Below are positions 23,299-35,309 of a stretch of DNA of 64,000 nt, one piece after another; the stretch's first letter is position 1; each line of letters starts with the position of its first letter. The notes beneath the pieces are model-generated. The model was not told where the DNA came from. It worked only from the letters and a program-made list of their open reading frames with translations, and searched no databases. This DNA comes from Topomyia yanbarensis (lineage: Eukaryota; Arthropoda; Insecta; Diptera; Culicidae). Location: NCBI RefSeq assembly GCF_030247195.1, contig NC_080672.1:388571037-388635036 (forward strand), given 5' to 3'. The position numbers and the translations under genes were made by a program.

Positions 23299-23639
23299 GC
23301 TACAAACAAGGGTGGCAAAAAATCAATACTGAGGCTCGTTTTCCGATTTCGATCAGCTCCAAGAGCAGATATAATCGACTGATTCCTTCAACCCTAAAGT
23401 GAGGCTCACTTACTGATGGACTTCCCGCCCATCACTGAACGATAGAAAATAACGATCATAGAGGGATAGAATTAATACATCGCTCACGCATCGCTTGTCG
23501 TGCCATCAGTAGATGAGTTGTAAATGTATGGCTCAGTGATAGAAAGATGAGCGATGTTATAAGATACTATTTTTGAGCATCTGATGTAGATCTGATTCTC
23601 ATAATGATGGAATTTTATGAGAATGAGATGTATGTACAA

Positions 23640-24880
23640 TGGATGACGAAAAGAGAAGGGAAATAGATGTTTACCGCCATTTTCAAATTCAAGATGGCGA
23701 CTTCCAGTTACGCAAAATCGCCAACAATCCTATTAATATGAATATTTTTGGAATGGGGTTGATGAGTACACGACGGAAATCGATGTTTGGTGTCGTTTTG
23801 AAATTCAAGATGGCGACTTCCGGTTACGCAAAATCCTCTATAATCCCATCAATATGGGTATTTTTGGAATGCGGTTGATGAGTACACGACGGAAATCGAT
23901 GTTTGGTGTCGTTTTGAAATTCAAGATGGCGACTTCCGGTTACGCTAAATCCTTTATAATCCCATCAATATGGGTATTTTTGGAATGCGGTTGATGAGTA
24001 GACGACGGAAATCGAAGTTTGGTGTCGTTTTGAAATTGAAGATGGCGACTTCCGGTTACGTAAAATCCTCTATAATCCCATCAATATGGGTATTTTTGGA
24101 ATGGGGTTGATGAGTACACGACGGAAATCGATGTTTGGTGTCGTTTTGAAATTCAAGATGGCGACTTCCGGTTACGCTAAATCCTCTATAATCCCATCAA
24201 TATGGGTATTTTTGGAATGCGGTTGATGAGTACACGACGGAAATCGAAGTTTGGTGTCGTTTTGAAATTAAAGATGGCGACTTCCGGTTACGTAAAATCC
24301 TCTATAATCCCATCAATATGGGTATTTTTGGAATGGGGTTGATGAGTACACGACGGAAATCGATGTTTGGTGTCGTTTTTAAATTCAAGATGGCGACTTC
24401 CGGTTACGCTAAATCTTCTATAATCCCATCAATATGGGTATTTTTGGAATGGGGTTGATGAGTACACGACGGAAATCGAAGTTTGGTGTCGTTTTGAAAT
24501 TCAAGATGGCGACTTCCGGTTACGTAAAATCCTCTATAATCCCATCAATATGGGTATTTTTGGAATGGGGTTGATGAGTACACGACGGAAATCGATGTTT
24601 GGTGTCGTTTTGAAATTCAAGATGGCGACTTCCGGTTACGTAAAATCGTCAACAACCCCTTCAATATGGGTATTTTCGGAATGCGGTTGATGAGTACACG
24701 ACGGAAATCGATGTTTGGTGTCGTTTTGAAATTGAAGATGGCGACTTCCGATTACGCAAAATCCTCTATAATCCCATCAATATGGGTATTTTTGGAATGG
24801 GGCTGGTGAGTACACGACGGAAATCGATGTTTGGTGTCGTTTAGAAATTCAAGATGGCGACTTCCGGTTAAGAAAAATGG
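23640..24880 (+). repeat. 116-bp satellite array, left arm of the giant element
   Basis: About ten to eleven head-to-tail units. The landmark GATGAGTACACGACGGAAAT recurs at 23761, 23877 and 23993, an exact 116-bp period. Units alternate between CGATGTTTGG and CGAAGTTTGG versions from about 24000 to 24600, giving a 232-bp higher-order period. All frames here are repeat artefacts. Confidence 0.95.
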
Positions 24881-25145
24881 TCTACAACTCTAAAACAATT
24901 TCTTTTGCATAAAAAACTTAAGAATAAAGTAATAAGAAATAATTATGAGACAAGGAACTAAAAGGAAATAAATAAAGAATATGATTTAAGCAAAACCGTA
25001 ATCTTGAATTTCAAAATGGCGCCAGACCGATTTCTGTCGTACACTCATTGACTCCATTCCAAAAATGTTGAGCATTAAGAGTCACTATAGCGAATACTTG
25101 TTTTATCAGCCGCTGTGTTTATTTTAGACCGACGAAATGGGGACA

Positions 25146-26531
25146 CAGTTAAACTTCGATATACATCTCGGTTTAAAAATTGTACGTTATATCGAAGCAT
25201 GCAAAATTCTCACAGAATTGTTATCTATGGTACTTTATTTTGTAGAATTTTGATAACGAGTAACTAATTTTGAAAATCTTACCCACCTAGCAGTGTGAAA
25301 CAGCTTTTCTCTTAAGAATATTATAGTGGTTCCATGAAAAAGATGTCACAATTACTTTTCTTACTTACAATATTTTTTTTTAATTTTGATTATAGAGATT
25401 TTAACCTTAAGGTCATTCGCTTCTTCGGGTTTGAAAATTCTCATATTAGAAATTTCTAACCCTATGTGCGGAGTCGAGAATCGAACCCAGGTGCGCTGCT
25501 TACAAGACAATCGATTTACCAACTACGCTACGCCCACCCCCAGTTATAAGTTAATCTTTATTGAAAATTTTCTTATTTTGACTCATTTCCTAATAATTAA
25601 ATCATTAGTCATTATTATTATGTCTGGGTTTGTAAAGTGTTTCTTAATATTCCCACCGCTTGCACCTCATCAAGTAAAAGCAATACATGAACTTATATCA
25701 TTAGAATGGACTATAAAGATCCACTTGTATCCACGATTCAAGAAATTTTGAAAATATATTTCAGTCCGCTAACCGGTTTCTTAAATACCCCAAACCGGTC
25801 GTAAAACGTACACAGTAACTAAAATTATGATCTCTCACGCTTATTAATTTGATGTGGCACATAATAGGATTCGAAAACACTTTTCGATTCTAGTAACCAG
25901 ATTCAGGAGTTTCAAAAACCAGCAGTAAAATTTTGATAAAAATCGCTGGATTCCTAGGGTACGTCATTTCATGCGTCACATCATGGCAAAATCAATGCAA
26001 AACAGACAAAACAATCATGAGTCCAGCGAACTGAATTCAGGAATATCCGAAATCGGAGTTAAATGTGTCCGCATTACTTTCAATATGATTCGTAGATCAT
26101 GTGGTTGAAGTAATTTGATGACCCAAATGTTGAGAATGATAAAAAGATTCTGTAGTCCGAAAAACCGAATTCGGGAGATTCAGGAAGCGATTGTATCTTA
26201 TATTATTCATTTGAGTTTTCAGTTAGAACTTACTGATCTTGTATTATTTATTGAGATACGTGGTTGGTTTTAATAAATTACGATCATACGCAAATGAAAT
26301 TGGAAAAAATCGCTCTTTTAGCTTTCACTGAAGTAACCAATTGCGAACATGCTCATTAGAAGCCAAATTAATACGTTTTAAGATTGTGTGTAACATATTG
26401 AATTCTTAAAATATGGAATACATGCGTAATTGATGAGAAATTGGGACCTGAAAAATAAATTATAAAATAAGTACGTTATATCGAGTGACGCTATATCGAG
26501 GGTAACATACCCCGATATCGAAAATTACCTG
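25146..26531. mobile_element. Degenerate pogo/Tigger-like element inside the giant hAT element
   Basis: The left end CAGTTAAACTTCGATATA and the right end, read inverted as CAGGTAATTTTCGATAT, are related. Both are followed by further TTATATCGA motifs. The right end abuts TA; the left flank reads CA, a decayed TA duplication. No transposase is recognisable. Assignment rests on termini only. Confidence 0.5.
25375..25540 (-). mobile_element. tRNA-derived SINE
   Basis: On the minus strand the sequence carries an A box TAGCGTAGTTGG (complement of 25519-25530) and a B box GGGTTCGATTCTC (complement of 25476-25488), spaced as in a tRNA head. A body with CGAATGACCTTAAGG and an A-rich end near 25375 follow. 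It cannot fold as a full tRNA with CCA and is best read as a SINE. Confidence 0.75.
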
Positions 26532-26761
26532 TATTGGACAAATTGGGACACATTTTTTCTATCCTTTTCATTAACCATATAACCTATTCTGCTTATTTGG
26601 TATACATTTCTCTAAAGGGGGTATTCCAGTGCAAAATTTAAAAAAATGATCTTTTTATTTTTGCATATTTTGCATCTTTAAAACAAGAAAAGAAAGATTC
26701 AGAAAAAGGTTTACTTGAATTTAATCTAGTTAGGCTCTTAGAGCTCATAATTTTTTCTATA

Positions 26762-27198
26762 CAGTGTTGGGTAAAACATGTGCAAACATGTACTTTAATG
26801 TCATAACTATAATTATAATTAATATTATAACTATTTGTAGTTTTTAAGGAATTGTATGTGTTATTAGCGTCATGATGGCAGAATAACATTTGTTTAAAAC
26901 TTTTTGTTGTGAAACATAATCTTTTCCGTATGTTTTTGTACTATTTCACAAAAAAACCCAAACGGAAAGGAAAAGTTACACTTGTTTTGTCCAAAGAAAA
27001 AATGCACTTCGCATAATTTTTTTCAGTGTGCCGTCGTTAACGAATTTTTTGCCCATATAACGATATGGAATCAAATTAGAACTCTGAAGCACCAATTGTG
27101 CAGCTTTACTTTGCTTCGGTTCGGTTCAAGAACGATTAAGTTAACTGACGCGATCTAATAAAGTTCGGTATTTGTTACACATGTTTTACCCAACACTG
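26762..27198. mobile_element. Tc1/mariner-type MITE (437 bp)
   Basis: Perfect inverted ends CAGTGTTGGGTAAAACATGT (26762-26781) and its complement (27179-27198), flanked on both sides by TA (26760-26761 and 27199-27200). No coding capacity. Confidence 0.9.
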
Positions 27199-27289
27199 TA
27201 TAAGGCTGACAATCGGGTCAGAACGCTGATAAAACCGGGGGTAGACAAAATTTGGGGCTGATAAAATCGGGCCTTCACTGCATCTTGAA

Positions 27290-28765
27290 TTTCAAAATAA
27301 ATCCGAATCTTAGGTTGCAAAACCGGAAGTCGCCATTTTGAATTTCAAAACGACACAAAACATCGATTTCCGTCGTGTTCTCATCAACCGCATTCCAAAA
27401 ATACCCATGTTGATGGGGTTGTTGACGATTTCACGTAACCGGATGTCGCCATCTTGAATTTCAAAACGACACCAAACATCGATTTCCGTCGTGTACTCAT
27501 CAACCGCATTCCAAAAATACCAATATTGATGAAGTTATAGAGGATTTTGCGTAACCGGAAGTCGCCATCTTGAATTTCAAAACGACACCAAACATCGATA
27601 TCCGTCGTGTACTCATCAACCCCATTCCAAAAATACCCATATTGATGGGGTTGTTGACGATTTTACGTAACCGGAAGTCGCCATCTTGAATTTCAAAACG
27701 ACACTAACCATTGATTTCCGTCGTGTACTCATCAACCCCATTCCAAAAATACCCATATTGATGGGGTTGTTGACGATTTTACGCAACCGGAAATCGCCAT
27801 CTTGAATCTCAAACCGACACCAAACATCGATTTCCGTCGTGTACTCATCAACCCCATTCCAAAAATACCCATATTGATGGGGTTGTTGACGATTTTACGT
27901 AACCGGAAGTCACCATCTTGAATTTCAAAATGGCCACTAATCATCGATTTCCGTCGTGTACTCATCAACCGCATTCCAAAAATACCCATATTGATGGGGT
28001 TGTTGACGATTTTACGCAACCGGAAGTCGCCATCTTGAATTTCAAAACGACACCAAACATCGATTTCCGTCGTGTACTCATCAACCCCATTCCAAAAATA
28101 CCCATATTGATGGGGTTGTTGACGATTTTACGTAACCGGAAGTCGCCATCTTGAATTTCAAAATGGCCACTAAACATCGATTTCCGTCGTGTACTCATCA
28201 ACCCCATTCCAAAAATACCCATATTGATGGGGTTGTTGACGATTTTACGCAACCGGAAGTCGCCATCTTGAATTTCAAAACGACACCAAACATCGATTTC
28301 CGTCGTGTACTCATCAACCCCATTCCAAAAATACCCATATTGATGGGGTTGTTGACGATTTTACGTAACCGGAAGTCGCCATCTTGAATTTCAAAACGAC
28401 ACAAAACATCGATTTCCGTCGTGTACTCATCAACCCCATTCCAAAAATACCCATATTGATGGGATTATAGAGGATTTAGCGTAACCGGAAGTCGCCATCT
28501 TGAATTTCAAAACGACACCAAACATCGATTTCCGTCGTGTACTCATCAACCGCATTCCAAAAATACCCATATTGATGGGATTATAGAGGATTTAGCGTAA
28601 CCGGAAGTCGCCATCTTGAATTTCAAAACGACACCAAACTTCGATTTCCGTCGTGTACTCATCAACCCCATTCCAAAAATATTCATATTAATAGGATTGT
28701 TGGCGATTTTGCGTAACTGGAAGTCGCCATCTTGAATTTGAAAATGGCGGTAAACATCTATTTCC
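27290..28765 (-). repeat. 116-bp satellite array, right arm of the giant element (inverted)
   Basis: About twelve to thirteen units, reverse complement of the left array, with the landmark ATTTCCGTCGTGTACTCATC. Some units carry an AAATGGCCACTAA variant at 232-bp spacing (27925 and 28157), again a dimeric higher-order pattern. The outermost unit mirrors the outermost unit of the left array, including its unusual GGCGGTAAACATC text. Confidence 0.95.
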
Positions 28766-29073
28766 CTTCTCTTTTCGTCATCCATTGTACATACATCTCA
28801 TTCTCATAAAATTCCATCATTATGAGAATCAGATCTACATCAGATGCTCAAAAATAGTATCTTATAACATCGCTCATCTTTCTATCACTGAGCCATACAT
28901 TTACAACTCATCTACTGATGGCACGACAAGCGATGCGTGAGCGATGTATTAATTCTATCCCTCTATGATCGTTATTTTCTATCGCTCAGTGATGGGCGTG
29001 AAGTCCATCAGTAAGTGAGCCTCATTTTTAGCGATGAGGAAAAAAACCGATTATTGCCACCCTTGGCTACAAA

Positions 29074-30328
29074 TCACAGTAAATCCGGTTTTATTTTAAT
29101 CCTATGCTCGTTCCAAATCACTGCGTACATCGTTGCATTATGTCTGTGTGTCGTTCAACCCAAGTTTACTTCCACTGGGAAGGAAGTATCTGAAAATATT
29201 TTTTTCCAACATGTACAAGCATAAACTCCAAGTCGATATCCGATTTCATGGCTCGGTTGGTACTGTTGGTGCAGATATGTCTGATACACACCTATACTGA
29301 TACACTCGAGTACAAGTCATCGTCTCTGGCAGTTGTCCTGTTTGTATGTGTCTGAAAGTTATTGAAAATGTTATTCTTTCGGACGACTAGCTGATTCATT
29401 TTATATCCGAAGCTGGTTGCCGGTTTAAAGGTATAAAATTATCAATGGGCCCCTGATACAGCATTGTGTGTGGTCAAGCAGAGCTTTGTAGAACTTTTCC
29501 AAGAATTCGGGATTGCATGTACATAAGCATTAGTGACTTGATCCAAGATGAGATGGAATGATGAAGTTGTTTATAGCTCTAGCAGCCGGTAAATTATTGT
29601 GTATATACTGAATTAGGGTTACCAACCGTCTTTATTTTAAATAATATATCCTTAATTTCGACGATTTTGGAAAGCATATATATCCGTCATTTTACCTCAA
29701 ATGTCTATCATTGCTGTTTCAATCCTAGACATATTTCGAAATTTTTCAGAATAAGTTAATTCCGACAAATGCCTCGATGCGTGCAGTCTTAAAAAGACGA
29801 GAAAAGAAAATTTATACTGCACACTCACTTCGAAAATCCAGCCTGTTAACCTCAGCCATTTTGAGCTGTCTTTTCAGCTTTCTTTATCTGCTTTATCTGA
29901 AGTATGAAGTTTTCAAGGACCATCCCAGTGAAAATTAAGAAAAACCAATTAATACGGAATATTTTCATGCGAAATTTGATTTCTTTGAAAGTTTCCTATT
30001 TTTTCTTGAAACTACATTTGAAAGCCATTTATTTAAGCTATTAACAATATCAGGTATCAGGAAGCAAGTGGCGTTTGGATCAAATGGCACGTTCCCCACG
30101 TTGCTCGGAGATTTGTACCTTGCCATGAATCATCATTTCTTCATTTTCCTGCTGGGAAGGATTGAGGAAGTGATAAGGTTAGGGGTAAGGAAAATAACGA
30201 CACAAAACATTTAAAACAGAGCCTTCTGCACACCCGGAAGGCTGCATGAATTAAACTTCCAATCCCCGGAGGGATCAAGAATTTTTATTTAAGCAATGAG
30301 CTGGTATATCAGCACCCCCGAGTGGATA
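29074..30328. other. No recognised feature
   Basis: Apparently unique AT-rich sequence. No gene, RNA or repeat boundary that I can support. Confidence 0.4.
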
Positions 30329-30332
30329 TTAA

Positions 30333-30851
30333 CCCTTTCATGCTCAACTTTTTTTTAGTGCACGTAGGATTTCAAAACTATTTTTTCTTGAAAACGGTGG
30401 GGTCAAGACACACGAAAAGCCATTTTTCATAAAGATAGGTGCTTCCCTCGCAGTGCTAGAAGCTGCTCAATTTTTACCTTCCAAAGCTCAATACAAATCT
30501 CCTAGAATAATTACAATAGTCCACTTACGTGGAAATCGTAGCCGAATGCACTCTAAATTGATAAATTTTGTCAGCTTTCAATAATATTGAACAATAACGA
30601 AGATATATGAAAAAATCATTTTTCGTCGTCAATGTAAACTGTCCTTGGCCGCACTGCTCCATTGGAATCCAATCAGAAAAATTGCAATTATTTCAGTTCT
30701 AGAGCTGATCCTTGTAACTGTTAGTAATCAATTGAAAGGCAACAGTCACGTTTATTAGCCTAACTTGTTTTTGTGAGCAAAGCTTGCCTCAATCAAAAGT
30801 TATAGCATTTTAAAAACGTTGTTGTCCACAAACAACATGGGCACGAATGGG
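30333..30851. mobile_element. piggyBac-type MITE (519 bp)
   Basis: TTAA duplications at 30329-30332 and 30852-30855 enclose ends CCCTTTCATGCTCA and, read inverted, CCCATTCGTGCCCA. CCC/GGG ends at TTAA sites are the piggyBac signature. No transposase frame. Confidence 0.8.
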
Positions 30852-31731
30852 TTAAGATAACAGAACGACAATGGCGTAGCGAGGAGCAAATTGCTCCAAT
30901 TGCACAATATAGGAACATTAACATACCAATTAAAAGCTAGAAGCCTTAGCTAATAACCGGTGAAAGATTTTAGTTCATTCTGACAACTTGAAAAATTTTA
31001 CTAACAATTTAGTAAAATGATCATTTTTTGCCTTTTGCAAGAATGTGGTCGGTTGTCGGCACCCTAAGAAAATTTACTAAAAATGAAAAAGTATGAATGA
31101 AAATCATCAGGATTCAAAGGGAAAATGTAATTTATTCACTTCAACTACCATCAAAAGCATTTTGAACATTTTTCTTTATCAGAAGCACAATGTGTATATG
31201 CGCAAAACTCGTGCGAATATAACGCACTGCTAATGCACCGACGGATAGCATTCATTGCAAATGAGTGAATTTTAGTCAGTCCAGTTTTTGACTAAAGCTT
31301 CAGACAAATCAGACAGAAGTCCACGGTGGCACATATCCAAAAGGGGGGTCTATGGAGTAAACCTGCTCCCCCACTTCTGAAAAAAATATAAATAAGCGTG
31401 TATCTCGGCGAAAGTTTTGTGTAGTGTGCCTAGAAAATGTTCTAACATTTTTTTGTAAAAATTATGTAGAATAAATTGAATAAAGACTTCATTAAGTTTT
31501 GTTGTTTTCAAATTATGGGAAACTGGTCAAATTCGGATATAGTAAGGGTTTATGGGCTGTAGAACTGGATTAGGTCAACCGTTTGACGAAATCAGATGGC
31601 AGCCTGATCTATTGTTTTGAGTCAATTCCTAGTCCCACCAGGTGTGTCTGCTCCAAATTCGATCTAAATTGGCCAATTCCAAGTACCAGACCAACGTGAT
31701 TGAAGCTTGCGTGGGATTTATTGATAGATCA

Positions 31732-32214
31732 CATGGAAAAAGCCAACCTGGTTCTGTATTTTCCGCTAGGTGGCATTATATGCACTCATGACAAAGATAA
31801 TTATTTGCACCAACACTATCTTTTCAATAGAGTGAGATAGAAAGTTAGTGTCTTCCACAATTTATGAAGTATGAAATGCTTTTTAGAGTAATTCGTCTGA
31901 AGAAGTCAATGGCCTATCTATTTTGGTTAAAAAGTTAGTGGTGGTGCCCTCTATTTGATGAAATTGGGAACTAATATTTTTACGTGTTAAGATTTTTCGA
32001 AACACACATATGCTAAAAATTTTTAGCTAAACCCAAACATTTTTTGTTAACCAAATAAATTCGTGGATATCATACAGCACTTCATTAAAAATTAAATATC
32101 TTTTCCTTAAGTAAGTCGGACCAAGTTCGACAACGTTGTCCCCCTGATTGTTACAATGTGGTGTATACAGTGCTACCCAGCGGTAAAAACACGACCAGGT
32201 TGGCTTTCACCATG
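31732..32214. repeat. Inverted-repeat element with ~44-bp ends
   Basis: The left end CATGGAAAAAGCCAACCTGG onward and the right end, read inverted as CATGGTGAAAGCCAACCTGG, match at roughly four of five bases over about 44 bp. I found no convincing target duplication, so the superfamily is unknown. Confidence 0.65.
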
Positions 32215-32230
32215 TAAATTGTCAAAAACA

Positions 32231-32345
32231 CTAAACCGGAAGTCGCCATCTTGGTTTTCAATCAAACAGTGTCAAACATCGATCTCTTGTATCTATTCGC
32301 CAATCCAATACCAATATTGAAAATACCAATATTGATTTGGTTATA
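32231..32345 (-). repeat. Stray diverged copy of the 116-bp satellite
   Basis: Contains CCGGAAGTCGCCATCTTG and TCAAACATCGAT in the order and orientation of the right-arm array, about 3.2 kb outside the giant element. It shows that single units exist apart from it. Confidence 0.6.
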
Positions 32346-33317
32346 TAGAAATACCCACAAAAAATGGGCTGCCGACAACCGACCATGTTTGGGTGCCAAC
32401 AACAGAATTTAGTAACCTTTCTTGAAAGCTGAGCAAAAAAAATCGTGGCGAACATTTCGGTTCCATTCAATGTTGAATCACAAAATAGAATAAATTCACT
32501 TCGTAAATGTTCATACCGCATACTATTACGTTCGATTTACTTTTTTTATAGCACTAAGCAAATTATCAAAAGAAATTTTTGGCTAGAGTTTCACTTGTTC
32601 AAAAAATATATTGGTCGTAGAACAAAACATACGAGTCTGTTTGCTTCAGCAATCACCACAAAAAGAACGTTCTAATAATATTTATCAGAATGTACATGTC
32701 TGCTTTCTGCGAAAAATTATATAAGGGTGTCGACAACCGCACAGTGCCGGCAACCGACCACTTACCCCTACAATAATAATTTTGGAAGTATTGCGTCTGA
32801 TCACTACATTGAGAACCTCTTGTTTTAGCCATAATGGGGACTTTTGGAAAAATGTAGGAATTGGATCTGTCAATTGTAACTGATCAATTGTTGTTGTCAA
32901 ATTATCGTGAGCTATTTTTTGAAGAGATGTTCCGAAATTTGGATTATGGACAATGCTTCGAATAGGAAGTGAAAGCTTGATTAGGTTGATTGTCTATAAA
33001 TATAAACTTCCGAAAAATATTTCAATATTTGATAAAAATGTGCGTTTTGAGAATGCGTAGAGTTGCGACAAAAACTCAATATGAATAACAACGACAATAA
33101 TATTTTGGAAAGTAGAATAAAAATGATGAAAAATATTTTCCGTTTGTCCCTAGCAGGTCAGGATCGGTTTTTATAAGCATTTGATTTTTTTTGTGTTATC
33201 AATTATAGGTATAAACAGCCTCTAATTTGTGTTTTGAATTGAATGATGTAATGAAATGAAATAAAAATTTGTATACGAGGACTCGTTACGAAGTTGTAAA
33301 CTTGAACTATTAAAAAA

Positions 33318-35045
33318 ATCTGTTTTAATCCACTTTCCTGGTTACAGGTTTAATCCTGGTTACGTTCAATATAACATTGTGAAAATGTCTATTACATTCC
33401 TATCATACTTGATAAGCATATAAAAGTGCACGACTCTCACGAACCTGATAAGCAATATGTCGACACTGACGTACTTGAAACAAACAAAAATATAATATTT
33501 ATGTAGCTTAATCAGCGTGAGTTCAATGTTGTCTTCATTTTAACTTCATGGTGGAGAAGGGAAGGGGTATAATTAGTGGTAGGTAGAGGATGCGTCGGGA
33601 ATCATCTAACTTATTTTAATATATGGGGTGGATGAAGGGAATGCAGAAGAGAGGTTGGTCTGAGCGGGTGGTGAGGGGGAGGGTGAGAGGTAGGAGGTGA
33701 CGTGTTCTCTGATGGAGGGACGTGCCGGTGCTGGTGTCTACTGTCGTGAAATGAGATTGGAACAATCTCACTCACTAGGTAGATACTGTACTGTATTCCA
33801 AGCAGAAATCTTTGCGATTATGTGCGGGGTGCAATCGGCCCTTCAACTGAGTTTGTCCGGCAGAGTTATAAACTTCTGCTCCGATAGTCAGGCTGCAATC
33901 AAGGCCCTTAGCTCAGACAAATCCCGGTCCAAGCTAGTGATCGCGTGCCGAACCTAAATCGAAGAACTAAGCATTGTCAACACTATCTACCTTGTCTGGG
34001 TGCCCGGACATTGCGGTATTACTGGAAATGAATGGGCTGACGAATTGGCCAGAGCAGGTTCAGCGATTGACTTCGTTGGTCCTGAGCCCGCGCTGCCAAT
34101 TTCGACAAGTTGGATACGGGAAAAAATACGGTCCTGGGCTTCGTCCGAGCACCGCAATTATCTACAAATCTACAAACGTGTCGCCAAACAAAGGCGTTTC
34201 TAGAACAACCATGCCCAGTGGTTTCGAAAAATCTCTTACATTTTTCGAAGCTCCACTGCGGCATGCTGACCAGGGCTTTAACCGGCCACTGCAAACTCAA
34301 TTATCACATGGCAACTATTCAGCGCGCTGAGTCTTAGGCCTGTGAATCGAAGTAATTTAATATTCATTTCAAAAGATTTTAAACTTATGAGGTATTACGA
34401 TTGTACCGGTTCATATGAGAAATTACTATGTGAACGCAATAACCAACCTGTAACTCCGGAACCAAAAGTCAGAACTGAATGAAATTCAATAGCAGTCATT
34501 GGGGGTATTATATCTTACATTTGAAATCAAGTTTGTCAAAATCGGTCAAGAGTTCGCTGGAAAATAGGTGTGACATTAGCTCAGGAACTTGGCGAGTTCC
34601 CCGGGGGCATCAAGATCCGTCATAGGTGACCAATGTAGTCAAAACTATTTTGATTGGTCAGTAGTGATCTACACCCGCAAATCCAAGTAATGTTTAACGT
34701 ATACCAGTTTACATGAGAATGTAAACATGTGTTACTGCACTCTTCAATCCGTAACTCCGTAGCCGAAAGTCCGATCAACTAAAAATTTAATAGCGTCTTA
34801 TGGGAGCGTTATACCGTTCATTTGAAACTAATTTTGTGTAAATCGGTTCAGCCGTCGCTGAGATGAATAAGTGAAATGATTTGACACACACACATACATA
34901 CACACATACATACACACAGACATTTTGCGATTTCGACGAACTGAATCGAATGGTCTATGACACTCGGCCCTCCGGGCCTCGGTTGAAAAATCGATGTTTA
35001 CAGTGATTGCATAGCCTTTCTTTATATGAGGAAGGCAAAAAGTAA
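33318..35045 (-). repeat. GCCTTTCTC-family repeat, reverse orientation, interrupted
   Basis: Begins with the inverted right terminus (TGTTTTAATCCAC near 33322), continues with the G-rich inverse of 10440-10790 (33470-33700), then after an inserted non-LTR fragment carries two inverted subrepeats. It closes with a TG/TA microsatellite (34884-34920) and the left hairpin terminus near 35010-35045. Confidence 0.65.
33700..34335 (+). pseudogene. LOA-like non-LTR element: RNase H fragment
   Basis: RNase H domain of a non-LTR ORF2. It reads GRAGAGVYCREMR, then YCTVFQAEIFAI, then CSDSQAAIKAL, and after a stop (TAA near 33957) VPGHCGITGNEWADELARAG. Frameshifts then lead to a RALTGHCKLNYHMATIQ-like tail. 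The 5' part is missing (starts inside the TDGS block). It is closely similar to the RNase H of the element at 37510-39400, so both belong to one family. Placement in the LOA clade is inferred from the RT of that copy. Confidence 0.8.
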
Positions 35046-35309
35046 AATTAATGTTTGAAAACATTTTTTGCGTTCACGATCACATTATTTCGAAACTGTT
35101 AACTTTAAATATTTAGTATTCTTGAAGAATATTACAACGAAAAGCAGAACTTCTAATAAAAATTTAGCGGTTAATCCTCCTCCACTTACTGCTCATGTAC
35201 CTAAATGAGATTTGTTTTAGCTCTCTGAGTTCCTGTCGATGGTCGTTGCTGACTGTGCATTTACATTTGATTTGTTTTGATTCTCTTTTTTCGTCTTGCT
35301 CTCGTTGAT

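Larger units (their letters stand above)
23307..29065. mobile_element. Giant hAT-type foldback-like element with mirrored satellite arms (5.76 kb)
   Basis: Ends CAAGGGTGGCAA (23307-23318) and TTGCCACCCTTG (29054-29065) are perfectly inverted. An 8-bp target duplication GCTACAAA flanks them (23299-23306 and 29066-29073). Inverted arms continue inward for about 340 bp of unique sequence. Each then passes into an array of 116-bp satellite units (23640-24880 forward, 27290-28765 reverse). The central 2.4 kb carries a pogo-like element, a SINE and a Tc1-type MITE but no recognisable transposase. CAAGGGTGGCAA resembles the CAGGGGTGGCAA-type ends of hAT elements, and 8-bp duplications support hAT. 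It is non-autonomous by inference. Confidence 0.92.

Noticed and set aside
25440..25540. Functional tRNA gene
   Set aside because: A and B boxes are present, but the sequence continues into a SINE body and the acceptor arm does not pair properly.
23640..28765. CRISPR-like regular repeats
   Set aside because: The 116-bp units are contiguous, with no unique spacers, and the window is eukaryotic.
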